Source: a virus
DNA: 59,160 nucleotides
Strand: one strand, 5' to 3'
IMG/VR virus record: IMGVR_UViG_3300042516_004109
Location: 1 to 59,160 of that record
The notes beneath the pieces were generated by a model, which ran no database searches, had not been told where the DNA came from, and saw nothing but the letters and a program-made list of their open reading frames with translations. Positions 7,707 through 17,399 of this stretch are shown here, piece after piece. How positions within the stretch are numbered: position 1 is the stretch's first letter; each line of letters opens with the position of its first letter. Made by a program: the position numbers and the translations under genes.

Positions 7707-8383
7707 TGAAATACTTCGAAAGTTTTCCTGGAACAATTTATACATTCGATAAGAATACTTTAAACAATCAACTTGTAACAAATATTCTTGCAAGATCTAC
7801 ATTTTTAAAGGAAATTGCAAATAATACTAGCATTGCATATGAATACGAGGTAAAAGAAACCGATACTCCAGAGATTATTGCATATAAGATTTATGGTGAT
7901 GCAAATCGAAGTTGGATCATCCTTTTGTTTAATCAAATTATTAATCCTTACTACGATTTTCCATTAAAAAATGATGCGCTTGAAACATTCATTCAACAAA
8001 AATACAATCAAACAATCAATGAAGCACTTACAACGATTCATCATTATGAAAAAGAGGTAACAAAAGAAACATTTTATGGGCAATTATTGATAGATAAATC
8101 AACTCAAACATACAGTATTGGTGAATTTGATGTAGATTATTCGGATAATTCAATAATACCTAACACGCTTCCTGGTACAGCAGATACATCTTTACCTATA
8201 AGTATAGAAACTGTAGTTTTTCCTGAATATACTTTAAAAATTACTACTATACATAAAGCAATTTCTAATTATACAAATGAATTAAACATAAATGATGCAA
8301 AACGATCAATCAAAATCTTAGAAAGTGTATATGTTCAACAAGTTGAAGATGAATTTAGGAGTTTAATGGCTGATGGCAGATAA
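7706..8383 (+). CDS. 53: gp53 baseplate wedge protein
   Basis: This 225-residue protein is homologous to T4 gp53 (196 residues), a wedge subunit that contacts gp6, gp25 and the hub. The signature YEVKETDTPEIIAYKIYGD, then WIILLFNQIINPYYDFPL (residues about 48-95), is the LysM-like core typical of gp53. The C-terminal part continues with ANDAKR-type helix residues (LNINDAKRSIKILESVYV). The start overlaps the gp48 stop and the end overlaps the start of gp27 by 11 nt, so these hub/wedge genes appear translationally coupled. Confidence 0.88.
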   Translation: MKYFESFPGTIYTFDKNTLNNQLVTNILARSTFLKEIANNTSIAYEYEVKETDTPEIIAYKIYGDANRSWIILLFNQIINPYYDFPLKNDALETFIQQKYNQTINEALTTIHHYEKEVTKETFYGQLLIDKSTQTYSIGEFDVDYSDNSIIPNTLPGTADTSLPISIETVVFPEYTLKITTIHKAISNYTNELNINDAKRSIKILESVYVQQVEDEFRSLMADGR

Positions 8384-9665
8384 TGGTGTAAATAACTCAA
8401 AAGACTATGAGATAAAAAGTCTAGAGTTAATTAATTCTGGTGGTCAAACGATCGATTTGCGAGACATTTTTGTTGAATTGCAAATTTTTCAAGACATCTA
8501 TTCTTCTGTCATGAGTGGAAACATACTTATCAATGATGGTAATGATACTTTTTCTAATTTTTATTTGTGCGGTAATGAATATCTAAAGGTAAGCATCGAC
8601 AAACCTGGATTAAATCGTCCATTAGAAAGACTTTTTAGAATTTACAAAACTACAGATAGAAATCCATCGACTGATTCGGGTCAAACATACCTTCTTCATT
8701 TTTGTTCTGATGAATTGATATCATCACAAACACTAAATGTGAGTAAAGCGTATAAATCGACTAAAATTAAAAATATTGTTTCAGATATTCTATTAAACGA
8801 ACTAGGTGTTGATCCACAGAGAATTGCAAATTTAGAAGATACTTCTGGATCTTTTGATCTAGTTATTCCTGGGTATAGACCATTTGAAGCAATTCAATGG
8901 GTAACTTCTCGTGGGTATGATCAAAAGAAATTTTGTTATTTCTTTTTTGAGAATAAAAATGGGTTTAATCTGATATCGTTACAAACCATGATTAAACAAA
9001 AACCATATAAAAAAATTAGATATGAGATTAAGAAATCACAAAGTGATCCAGCATTAAATAAAGATTCGATTGACGATTTTACTATTTTAAGTGATTTTGA
9101 TATGCTAACCTCAATATCAAATGGGTCATTCTCTTCTCGATTGCTATCGATTGACATATTCTCGCAAAAATTTGAGAATGTTGATTATAATTTGCTTGCA
9201 GCAGAAAGCCAAGGAAATTTAATAAACAAATTTAAACCTGTAAATTCATTTAAAAATTCTAAGAATGAAACTCTTTTCAATTCACCATTTTCATTCTATA
9301 GAACTTACCTGACAACCAATGATACTATCTCAGAAAAAAGTAATGATATTAAATTTTGGTTATTACCAAGAGCATTACACATGACGCTACTGAATCACTT
9401 TAGAATTCGAGTTGTAGTTCCTGGTGATATTGAGATGAAAGCAGGTGATATGATTGATTATGAATTTCCTTTATTTGAAAGTGCTCAAACAGGCGGTAAA
9501 AAGTTCGATAAAGCAAGAAGTGGTAAATATTTGGTTGCCTCAATCAATCATAAATTTAGAAGCACCTCCTATGAATGTGTTGCAGAATTAGTTGCTGATT
9601 CTTTTTCTGAAGCGATGCCTGTGGCAAAAGATGGATTAAATAAATTGACTAAAAAAGGTAAATAA
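8373..9665 (+). CDS. 27: gp27 baseplate hub subunit
   Basis: This 430-residue protein corresponds to T4 gp27 (391 residues), the trimeric hub ring that holds the gp5 spike and connects to the tube. The N-terminal barrel has YEIKSLELINSGGQTIDLRD and IFQDIYSSVMSGNILINDG, a pattern shared with tail hub proteins. The middle has GYRPFEAIQWVTSRGYD, and the second barrel domain includes GDIEMKAGDMIDYEFPLFE. It overlaps gp53 and is followed 7 nt later by gp5, its physical partner. Confidence 0.85.
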   Translation: MADNGVNNSKDYEIKSLELINSGGQTIDLRDIFVELQIFQDIYSSVMSGNILINDGNDTFSNFYLCGNEYLKVSIDKPGLNRPLERLFRIYKTTDRNPSTDSGQTYLLHFCSDELISSQTLNVSKAYKSTKIKNIVSDILLNELGVDPQRIANLEDTSGSFDLVIPGYRPFEAIQWVTSRGYDQKKFCYFFFENKNGFNLISLQTMIKQKPYKKIRYEIKKSQSDPALNKDSIDDFTILSDFDMLTSISNGSFSSRLLSIDIFSQKFENVDYNLLAAESQGNLINKFKPVNSFKNSKNETLFNSPFSFYRTYLTTNDTISEKSNDIKFWLLPRALHMTLLNHFRIRVVVPGDIEMKAGDMIDYEFPLFESAQTGGKKFDKARSGKYLVASINHKFRSTSYECVAELVADSFSEAMPVAKDGLNKLTKKGK

Positions 9666-9672
9666 TTAAGTT

Positions 9673-11370
9673 ATGCCAGGAGCAAAAAAAAGTTTTATTG
9701 GACTTGAGGGATTTATCTGGTATATTGGCGTCGTTGAAGATCGCCAAGACCCAGAGCAACTTGGTCGTGTCCGCGTTCGCTGCTTTGGTTGGCATACGGA
9801 TGAAAAAAGTAAAATTCCAACAGAGCAATTACCTTGGGCGCATCCAGTAATTCCTGTTAACAGTCCAAATGCATATACACCGAAAGAGGGTGATATGGTT
9901 TTTGGGTTTTTTATCGATGGCGATAATGCACAGAACCCTGCAATCATGGGTGTGCTTCCAGGAAAGCCTGATGGCAAACCGAACTATACAAATGGATTTA
10001 GTGATCCAAGAACGAGTTTTGGGTCAGCACCAAATAAACCAGATGATCCTGCAGAAGCATATCCAAAGGGTAAGTATCTCAAAGAACAAACTACAAATCG
10101 TCTTGCTCGCGGCAAAGCAGATTCAACTGTAATTGCTACAAGAAAAAAGAATCTCAAGAAGAACATCGTTTCAGCAGGTGGAGTTTCTTGGAGCGAACCA
10201 CCTCCTGCGTTTGCGCCAAAGTATCCATATAACAATGCTCTTGAAACTGAATCGGGGCATGCATTAGAATTCGATGATACTCCAGGTCAAGAGCGTATTC
10301 AATTGGCTCATCGTAAAGGTTCGTTCATTGAAATTGATCGAGATGGTAACGAAGTACACAAAGTTGTAAAAGACAATTATGAACTTGTGATGGGTTCCGA
10401 CTATGTCTTTATCAGTGGTAAATGTTCTGTCACAGTTGGTGGAGATTGCAATCTAAAGGTTGGCGGTAATATGAATGTAGAAGTTGCTGGTGGCATTAAT
10501 ATGTCAGCTGGTGGCGATATTCGTATGAAAGGCAAGAGTGTGTTTGTAGAATCAACTGCAACTATGGATTTGAAATCTGGATCTACAACGAGCATCCAAT
10601 CTTCAGGTAAATCAAGCATCAAGGGCAGTCAAGTTGCTCTAAGTGGCAGCAGTGTAGAGGTAGACGGAACTCTCAACGTTAAGTCTGGAACTAACTTGAA
10701 GGCAACTGGTGCAGATTCACGAGGCGATTCTCATAATCTAAGCGTTTCTGGTTCTGGTGCTTCTTCTGCATCGAGTGCCGCTGGTGCTGGTCTTTCTGCG
10801 GGAGGAATGGCTCCAGAAGTATCTGATCTTCAGGCTGCAACCGACGCAAATAAGGCTATTGAATCCTCAGTTAGTGCCGCTTCTTCAGTTGCGGCTGCGA
10901 CTTCTGCTGCAGCCGCTGCAATTACTTCTGCATCAGATTCTATAGTTTCTGTTGGATCAACAATTGGTAAATCTGTTGCAGGAATTACAGAAACTATCAA
11001 TAATGTATTCACCGATATAACTAAAAACGCAGACGTAATTATTAAAGATTTTAGCAGTAAATTGCCAATCGGAGAATTGACACAGAAGGTGCAAATCTTC
11101 GAAGGTGTTGTTAATATGAAGCGAGGTGAAATATTATCTCTCAAGGACGACTTGAGAAATGTAGTCATAGATAAAATCGGCAATATCGATGAACTATCTG
11201 CACTCAGAAATATTGAATTTAATGTAGATTCAGATCTACTACCACAGAAATTAACTGAAAAAATTCAAACGGTTCTTGGCAAGCGAATTTATCCTTTAAC
11301 AGAAAGCATCTCTGTAGTCGATCAACAAATAACAAATGAGATAGACAGAACGTTGAATAGATTGATCTAA
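9673..11370 (+). CDS. 5: gp5-like spike protein without lysozyme domain
   Basis: This 565-residue protein has the gp5 OB-fold at about residues 12-110 (WYIGVVEDRQDPEQLGRVRV, then WAHPVIPVNSPNAYTPKEGD and QNPAIMGVLPG). A linker and conserved YPYNNALETESGHALEFDDT lead into the triple beta-helix needle (HRKGSFIEIDRDGNEVHKV, then repeats such as SVTVGGDCNLKVGGNMNVEV) at about 200-360. The T4 lysozyme domain that should sit between OB-fold and needle is absent; only some 80-90 residues of linker occupy that place. Beyond the needle, about 190 helical, alanine-rich then charged residues (375-565) form a C-terminal extension not present in T4. The muralytic function may have moved to the GH19 protein at 1203-3878. 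Confidence 0.88.
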   Translation: MPGAKKSFIGLEGFIWYIGVVEDRQDPEQLGRVRVRCFGWHTDEKSKIPTEQLPWAHPVIPVNSPNAYTPKEGDMVFGFFIDGDNAQNPAIMGVLPGKPDGKPNYTNGFSDPRTSFGSAPNKPDDPAEAYPKGKYLKEQTTNRLARGKADSTVIATRKKNLKKNIVSAGGVSWSEPPPAFAPKYPYNNALETESGHALEFDDTPGQERIQLAHRKGSFIEIDRDGNEVHKVVKDNYELVMGSDYVFISGKCSVTVGGDCNLKVGGNMNVEVAGGINMSAGGDIRMKGKSVFVESTATMDLKSGSTTSIQSSGKSSIKGSQVALSGSSVEVDGTLNVKSGTNLKATGADSRGDSHNLSVSGSGASSASSAAGAGLSAGGMAPEVSDLQAATDANKAIESSVSAASSVAAATSAAAAAITSASDSIVSVGSTIGKSVAGITETINNVFTDITKNADVIIKDFSSKLPIGELTQKVQIFEGVVNMKRGEILSLKDDLRNVVIDKIGNIDELSALRNIEFNVDSDLLPQKLTEKIQTVLGKRIYPLTESISVVDQQITNEIDRTLNRLI

Positions 11371-11378
11371 AATCGCTA

Positions 11379-11385
11379 ATAAATA
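11379..11385 (+). promoter_or_regulatory. Late promoter motif ATAAATA before gp25
   Basis: ATAAATA within CTAATAAATAACATA lies 35 nt before the gp25 ATG. It is identical to the last seven bases of the T4 late -10 element TATAAATA and recurs before many late genes here. Confidence 0.6.
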
Positions 11386-11420
11386 ACATATAATTCTGCA
11401 CTCACGGAAACATCAAAATA

Positions 11421-11813
11421 ATGAGTTCGATCGTTCGAAAATTCTCTGATCTAGATCTTAATTTTTCAGCTCATCCTGTAACAAAAGATGTGATAAAAAA
11501 ATTAAATGATAATGCGATTGCAGGCTCAATTCGAAATCTATTGCTAACCTCGCATTATGAGCGTCTATTTAATCCAGAACTTGGATCAAATCTTAAAAAG
11601 ATGCTATTTGAACCAATCGATAATATCACTACCTCTATTATACAAGGAATGATACTTCAAACCATAAAAAATTATGAGCCACGAGTAACAATTCAAGATG
11701 TAATTGCAACACCAGATTATGATAACGATAGATACGACATTAAAATTGTATTTTTTGTAAACAATACTTTAGAGCCGATCACGGTCTCTTTTTTCCTAGA
11801 ACGGGTAAGATAA
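11421..11813 (+). CDS. 25: gp25 baseplate wedge protein
   Basis: This 130-residue protein belongs to the GPW/gp25 family (T4 gp25, 132 residues), a wedge protein essential for starting sheath assembly. It shows the N-terminal FSDLDLNFSAHPVTKDV, the SIRNLLLTSHYERLFNPELG core and the family-diagnostic EPR motif (NYEPRVTIQDV). A late promoter motif precedes it. The stop is followed by one base before gp6, so the two wedge genes are likely cotranslated. Confidence 0.93.
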   Translation: MSSIVRKFSDLDLNFSAHPVTKDVIKKLNDNAIAGSIRNLLLTSHYERLFNPELGSNLKKMLFEPIDNITTSIIQGMILQTIKNYEPRVTIQDVIATPDYDNDRYDIKIVFFVNNTLEPITVSFFLERVR

Positions 11814-11814
11814 C

Positions 11815-13884
11815 ATGGCAAATGTTGACTCAAAACTAAAAGTTGCAGAATTAGACTTCGAAGCAATCAAGTCTAATCTAAAAGGTTTCCTTAAATCTCA
11901 ATCAGAGTTCAGCGACTATAACTTTGAAGGTTCTGGTTTGTCAATTTTGCTTGATGTTCTTGCCTATAATACTCATTATATGGGCTATTATCTGAATATG
12001 GTCTCGAACGAGATGTTTATCGATACCGCAATCAAACGCGAATCAGTTGTTTCTCACGCAAAACTACTCGGATATGTTCCTCGTTCACGAGTTTCTCCTC
12101 GTGCATTGATTGATCTAGAAATTACTCCAGTTCAAAATGATTCAAATAGTGCGATTGCAATTCCACGATTTACTAAATTTGTTTCTGAAACTATCGACGG
12201 TCAAAATTTTATTTTTGTGAATCCTGCTACTAGAGTTGTCTCTAAAAATTTAAGTACTGGATTATTTGTTGTTGAGTCTCTAGAAATCAAAGAAGGTCAG
12301 CCAAACGGCATAACCTTCTCATATAATTCTCAAACTAATCCAAAGCAGATCTTTGAATTACCAGATATTGGCATTGATACATCAACACTTCAGATTAAAG
12401 TACAACGATCAGCTCAAAATGCTAATCAAGAAACTTATATACTCGCCGAAGATGCTACGAATGTAAACGAGGATGCTGCTGTTTATTATCTAGAAGAAAA
12501 TAAAAATGGAAAATATCAAATTTCTTTTGGTGACGATGTAATCGGTAAGGCATTAGTTGAAGGAAATATTGTTATTGTCTCATATTTGATTACATCTGGA
12601 ACACTAGCAAATAATTTGAAAGAATTTAGACCTCTAGATACTATTTTAAATGGAGCAACGGTTGTCACAACTCTAGTTAGTGCCTCTACTTCAGGCGCGG
12701 CAGCAGAAAATATCGAAAAAATTCGTTTTACTGCGCCAAAAGCATTTATTTCTCAAAATAGAGCAGTGACAAAAAACGATTACATTGCTATTATTAATCG
12801 TGAATATCCATATTTTGAAGCAGTTAATGTGTGGGGTGGTGAAGAGAATATTCCACCAGTTTATGGTAAGGTATTTTTCACTGCAAAACCACTTGGTGGC
12901 TATGAAATTACTACAACTGAGATTGAATTTGTAAAAAATTCTGTAATTAAGCCATATTCAGTGCTTACTGTTACACCTGAATATGTTGAAGCGGATTATA
13001 ATTACCTTAATCTTGATGTCGAAGTCAATTTTGATCCGACAAAAACAGATAAAACGGCTGGTGAGATTGATGCTGCAGTAATTTCAGCGATTAGATCGTA
13101 TGCAAGCACTAATCTAAACAAATTTAACTCTTCATTTAGAGTTTCACAGCTGTCAAGAGCAATAGATGACGCTGATCCATCAATTATAAGCAATGATGTG
13201 AAGGTGTATCTAGAAAAACGATTTGCTCCAGATGTGAATCGCACATTAAGTTATACTCTTAACTTTGGAACTGAATTAAAACAAGGCACAACAACCGAAA
13301 GAATTCTTTCAGCTCCATCATTTAAGTATAATGATGATTCTGGAATTGTAAGAGACTGTTTTATCGAAGAAGTTTTGCAATCATTTACTGGAGTAGAATC
13401 AATTGATGTTGTAACTGGTGGAAGTGGTTATGTTTCTACACCAACAGTTGTAATCAATGGTGATGGCACTGGTGCTTCTGCGAGAGCATTGATTGTAAAT
13501 GGTGCTGTAAAACGAATTGAGATTACTAATCCTGGAACTGGATATACCTCTGCAACCGTTTCAATTAGCGGTGGTGGTGGTTCGGGTGCAATCATCAAAG
13601 CAAGTCTTGAAGGTCGTGTTGGTCGTTTAAAAATCTATTACTTTGACACTCAAAATGTAAAGAAAACATTAAATGATAATATCGGATCTGTTGATTATAA
13701 TAGCGGAGTTGTAACTTTAAATAGTTTTGCGCCAGTAGAGATCTCTGATGCGTTTGGAACATTAGTCCTAAAAGCAATTCCTACAAAAAGAGTATTTTCT
13801 TCAATTAGAAATAGACTTACTGTTTTAGATATAACTGATCCAGCTTCAATTGTAACAAAAATTAACGCTGTGGTAGAGTCATAA
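11815..13884 (+). CDS. 6: gp6 baseplate wedge protein
   Basis: This 689-residue protein matches T4 gp6 (660 residues), which forms the continuous ring joining the baseplate wedges. The N-terminus (LDFEAIKSNLKGFLKSQSEF, then DVLAYNTHYMGYYLNMVSNEMF) and the J-like core (AVTKNDYIAIINREYPYFEAVNVWGGE) are diagnostic. Residues about 530-600 carry an inserted glycine-rich beta-module (VTGGSGYVSTPTVVINGDG, then TNPGTGYTSATVSISGGGG), which also occurs in gp7, gp8 and the 1063-residue protein. T4 gp6 has no comparable repeat that I know of. Confidence 0.92.
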   Translation: MANVDSKLKVAELDFEAIKSNLKGFLKSQSEFSDYNFEGSGLSILLDVLAYNTHYMGYYLNMVSNEMFIDTAIKRESVVSHAKLLGYVPRSRVSPRALIDLEITPVQNDSNSAIAIPRFTKFVSETIDGQNFIFVNPATRVVSKNLSTGLFVVESLEIKEGQPNGITFSYNSQTNPKQIFELPDIGIDTSTLQIKVQRSAQNANQETYILAEDATNVNEDAAVYYLEENKNGKYQISFGDDVIGKALVEGNIVIVSYLITSGTLANNLKEFRPLDTILNGATVVTTLVSASTSGAAAENIEKIRFTAPKAFISQNRAVTKNDYIAIINREYPYFEAVNVWGGEENIPPVYGKVFFTAKPLGGYEITTTEIEFVKNSVIKPYSVLTVTPEYVEADYNYLNLDVEVNFDPTKTDKTAGEIDAAVISAIRSYASTNLNKFNSSFRVSQLSRAIDDADPSIISNDVKVYLEKRFAPDVNRTLSYTLNFGTELKQGTTTERILSAPSFKYNDDSGIVRDCFIEEVLQSFTGVESIDVVTGGSGYVSTPTVVINGDGTGASARALIVNGAVKRIEITNPGTGYTSATVSISGGGGSGAIIKASLEGRVGRLKIYYFDTQNVKKTLNDNIGSVDYNSGVVTLNSFAPVEISDAFGTLVLKAIPTKRVFSSIRNRLTVLDITDPASIVTKINAVVES

Positions 13885-13885
13885 T

Positions 13886-16800
13886 ATGACTGCAACTTCG
13901 AAAACAATATCTTCATTAATTAAGTCTCAAGTTCCAGACTTTATTAATGCTGAACACCCAAAATTTAAGAGATTCTTAGAGCTGTACTACACTTGGCTTG
14001 AGAATAATTCAGCCAATGGAATCTCCAATACCGCTGGTAATACAATTTATCATGCAATGGGCATAGAAAATTATAGAGATATTGATCAAACACCACCAGA
14101 ATTTATAAAGTATTTTAAGCAAGAATTGCTTCCACATTTTCCAGAAAATACTGCTCTCAGCACAGAAAAGATTCTAAAAAGCGCAAGAGAATTTTATAAT
14201 AAAAAGGGAACTGATGAGTCAGTTCGTTGGTTATTTAAAGCATTATTTGACGAAGATATTGAGATAACATTCCCAAAAGAATCGATCTTAAAAACATCAG
14301 ATGGTAAGTGGATAAAACCAAAAGCATTTCGAATTAATATTTCGGAGTCTAATAAAAATCTAGATGTAAATCTTCTTGAGAAACGATTGATTCGAGGAGT
14401 TGAATCTGGCGCGACTTGTATTGTTGAATCTGCAAATAGAAATATTGATCCAACAAATGGTCGTGAGATCATGGAGATCTACATTTCTAATATCAAGCAA
14501 AATTTTAATAATGGAGAATTCATTGAAATTGATTACTTAGATGGAAATGGTATTGCAAGGGTATTCAGTGAACAAATTATTGGTACTCTCTCAAACATTC
14601 GACTCGATTCAAATATTCGTTCAGACCCACAACAGCGACGCCGTGGATTATTATATAATGTTGGTGATCCAGTTGTGGTTACTGGTGGTCTTAGAAATTC
14701 TGCAGAAGCAGATGATGCTATAGCAATTGTTGGTAATGTTACACTTGGTTCTATCGAAGCAGTATTAAGAATTTTCCCTGGATATGGATATCGTCTTCAC
14801 TCAAATACAGAAACAATTGTCTTCAGAAGTATTGGTGATGATCCAAATTCAAATCTTTCTACTGATTTGCGCGTTTTAGCATTAAATTTAACTGCGTGTA
14901 CATCAAACAGCCAGCGTAATTTCATAGAATCTATCACTTATGATAAATCAGTTATTGATTACTTATCTGATACCGTTATTGGAGATGCTAATCTTGCAGC
15001 ATTTACAACGAATAACATAAATTCGTTGATCAATGTCACTGAAAATGATAAAGATGATCCATATGATAACTTTGAGGAAATTTGGGCAAATGGCACTAAC
15101 TTTTTTGATGCATTGTTTACTGCTAAAATAGCAACACCAAATAACGCTATATTTGGTGTTGGCGGAGTTAGTGCAAATACTGGTAATTTATTTGTTTATG
15201 ATGTTTCGAACACTGGACCACTTGCAACAGTATTAACTGGTGCTCAAATAAACACGAAAAATACCACTAAATCTTTTATATTTAATAGTGTGACAAATGC
15301 AAGTGTTCCTGCAAATGCAAATAGTTTGATTATTCAGTGTTTAGATTTTGAAACTGTAAATACAGGTGGTGTTGCTCTTGTATCTGTGCTAGATGGTGGT
15401 GCAGGATTTAGAACAGAACCATCGATTCAGATTACATCTCATTATGATACACATTTATCTGAGCAATATAATTATGAAACGCAAAAATCATTAAAGAAAA
15501 CATATTGGCAAACATTTAAAGACCTTGGTTTAATTGCACATGTTTCCATTGAGAATGGTGGTAGTGGATATGTTATTGGAGATGGATTGCGATTTACTGG
15601 TCGTGGATATGATGCTAATGGATATGTTCAAACTGTTGGTGCAAATGGAGCAATCACATCAGTAATATTAGATAATAGAGGTGAGGGTTATTATGCACGA
15701 CCATCAATCGCCGTTCAATCTAGCGGTGGTTCTGGTGCAGTTTTCACTGGTTATTTGTTTGGTGATGGTGAAGAGCACTCTATTGAAACAAGTGCTCTTG
15801 GTCGCATTAGAGACATTCGTTTAGTTTATCGCGGATTTGACTATGTTAATACTCCAAATGTTTCATTAAAAGTTGTAGACACAGTAATCAATCCAGTTCC
15901 AGAAGCCAATACATTTACAGAAAATGAATTTATTTTTCAAGGGGCATCACTTGCTGCTTCAACTTTCCGCGCTAATGTGAAATCATATAATGCTACTTCG
16001 GGAGTATTACGACTTTTCAACTTCTCTGGCGCGATAAACAATACAATAGATTTGATCACATCAAGTGGTGTTTTTTGTAATGTAAACACATCTGCGAATG
16101 TTCCCGCTCCCGCTCAATATACATCATCTATTATCGATATTGGATTACCAAATCCAATGTACTACGGTAATGGTCGAGCAAAAGCCAATGCTCTATTTGC
16201 TAATGGACTAATCGAGTTTAATGGATTTTTCTTAAACACAGACGGATTCTTAAGTGCAGATAAAGTTCTGCAAGATGATACTATCTATCACAATTTCTCA
16301 TATATTGTACGATCAGATAAAAATCTTGTTGATTTTGAAACACCAATTAAAAATATTGTTCATCCGTCTGGTCTAGAATTAATTTCCAAGACTATGATTC
16401 GATCGGAAGAACAAGTCGATATTCCAGTGTTTGCAAATGTCGATTTAATCATGCCTGGAAATGGAACATCAAATGTACAGGTATCTAATTCGTACTCAAA
16501 CATAGTTACTGGGAATTCAACATTGTTCTTACCAAATGTTGGAAGTATTGATTATTCGAATACACGAGTAAATGTGGGTGATTTATTGATCATCGCTGAT
16601 TCTACAAGATTGCCTATCTCTAAAATTGTATCAAATGTTACAAGTAACACTCAACTTGAGGTTTTTGGTGATTTTATTTACGCTGGACAGGGATTAGTCA
16701 AGAGCAATGTTCAATTTACTAATCTTACAGGGACTGTAAGTACAACCAACAGTAACAATGTGATTGTTGGTATAGGAACTACGTTTAACACACAATTAAT

Positions 16801-17392
16801 TGCAAATAATATAATTAAAGTTAATAATGAAACAAGAGAAGTCATTACTGTTACAAATGCGTTACATTTAATTGTAAACGCAAATTTAAACTTTACCTCC
16901 TCTGGAAATACACTACAAAAACTTGCAAATACAACACTCGTTGTCTATGGTAATACAAATGGTGTATATGAGATGGTGCAGGCAGGAGACAATGTTTCAT
17001 TTAATATTGCAGCAGCCAATGTAATGGGTGCTCAAACTGGAACTGTACAAGTATTTACGACAAATACTCAAGTTATTGGATCATCTACTGCGTTTTTAAC
17101 TCAACTTAAAGCCAATGATGTTGTAATGATTAATGGTCAGTTAAAACAAGTAATAAATATCGCTAATAACACAATGATGAATGTCAATTCTGCATCTATA
17201 TCTGCGCAATCGGGTATAATTTACTTTAAACAAGCAACCAGCCAAAATGCTAATGTTCTTTCTGTTTCTGGAAATAACATCTCATTGAATATTGCTTATA
17301 ATGCGAATGTATCAAATCTTGTGTATCTTGTTGTACCAAACCTAGCAATTGAGAATTACGAATATAAAGTCGTATCTCTTTCAGTATATTGA
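13886..17392 (+). CDS. 7: gp7-like baseplate wedge initiator, enlarged
   Basis: This 1168-residue protein sits where T4 has gp7 (1032 residues), the wedge initiator. The N-terminus (SSLIKSQVPDFINAEHPKFKR, written here as SSLIKSQVPDFINAE and HPKFKRFLELYYTWLENN, then the KGTDESVRWLFKALFDEDIE block) is shared by gp7-type proteins of aquatic T4-like phages. GxGY modules appear at about residues 500-510 and 555-620. Three copies of a second module (GxGTxF...L...D.I.VN...R.V..V) occupy about 870-1110. The assignment is by order (gp6-gp7-gp8) and N-terminal pattern; homology to T4 gp7 over the full length cannot be shown by eye. Confidence 0.65.
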   Translation: MTATSKTISSLIKSQVPDFINAEHPKFKRFLELYYTWLENNSANGISNTAGNTIYHAMGIENYRDIDQTPPEFIKYFKQELLPHFPENTALSTEKILKSAREFYNKKGTDESVRWLFKALFDEDIEITFPKESILKTSDGKWIKPKAFRINISESNKNLDVNLLEKRLIRGVESGATCIVESANRNIDPTNGREIMEIYISNIKQNFNNGEFIEIDYLDGNGIARVFSEQIIGTLSNIRLDSNIRSDPQQRRRGLLYNVGDPVVVTGGLRNSAEADDAIAIVGNVTLGSIEAVLRIFPGYGYRLHSNTETIVFRSIGDDPNSNLSTDLRVLALNLTACTSNSQRNFIESITYDKSVIDYLSDTVIGDANLAAFTTNNINSLINVTENDKDDPYDNFEEIWANGTNFFDALFTAKIATPNNAIFGVGGVSANTGNLFVYDVSNTGPLATVLTGAQINTKNTTKSFIFNSVTNASVPANANSLIIQCLDFETVNTGGVALVSVLDGGAGFRTEPSIQITSHYDTHLSEQYNYETQKSLKKTYWQTFKDLGLIAHVSIENGGSGYVIGDGLRFTGRGYDANGYVQTVGANGAITSVILDNRGEGYYARPSIAVQSSGGSGAVFTGYLFGDGEEHSIETSALGRIRDIRLVYRGFDYVNTPNVSLKVVDTVINPVPEANTFTENEFIFQGASLAASTFRANVKSYNATSGVLRLFNFSGAINNTIDLITSSGVFCNVNTSANVPAPAQYTSSIIDIGLPNPMYYGNGRAKANALFANGLIEFNGFFLNTDGFLSADKVLQDDTIYHNFSYIVRSDKNLVDFETPIKNIVHPSGLELISKTMIRSEEQVDIPVFANVDLIMPGNGTSNVQVSNSYSNIVTGNSTLFLPNVGSIDYSNTRVNVGDLLIIADSTRLPISKIVSNVTSNTQLEVFGDFIYAGQGLVKSNVQFTNLTGTVSTTNSNNVIVGIGTTFNTQLIANNIIKVNNETREVITVTNALHLIVNANLNFTSSGNTLQKLANTTLVVYGNTNGVYEMVQAGDNVSFNIAAANVMGAQTGTVQVFTTNTQVIGSSTAFLTQLKANDVVMINGQLKQVINIANNTMMNVNSASISAQSGIIYFKQATSQNANVLSVSGNNISLNIAYNANVSNLVYLVVPNLAIENYEYKVVSLSVY

Positions 17393-17399
17393 GGAATAA

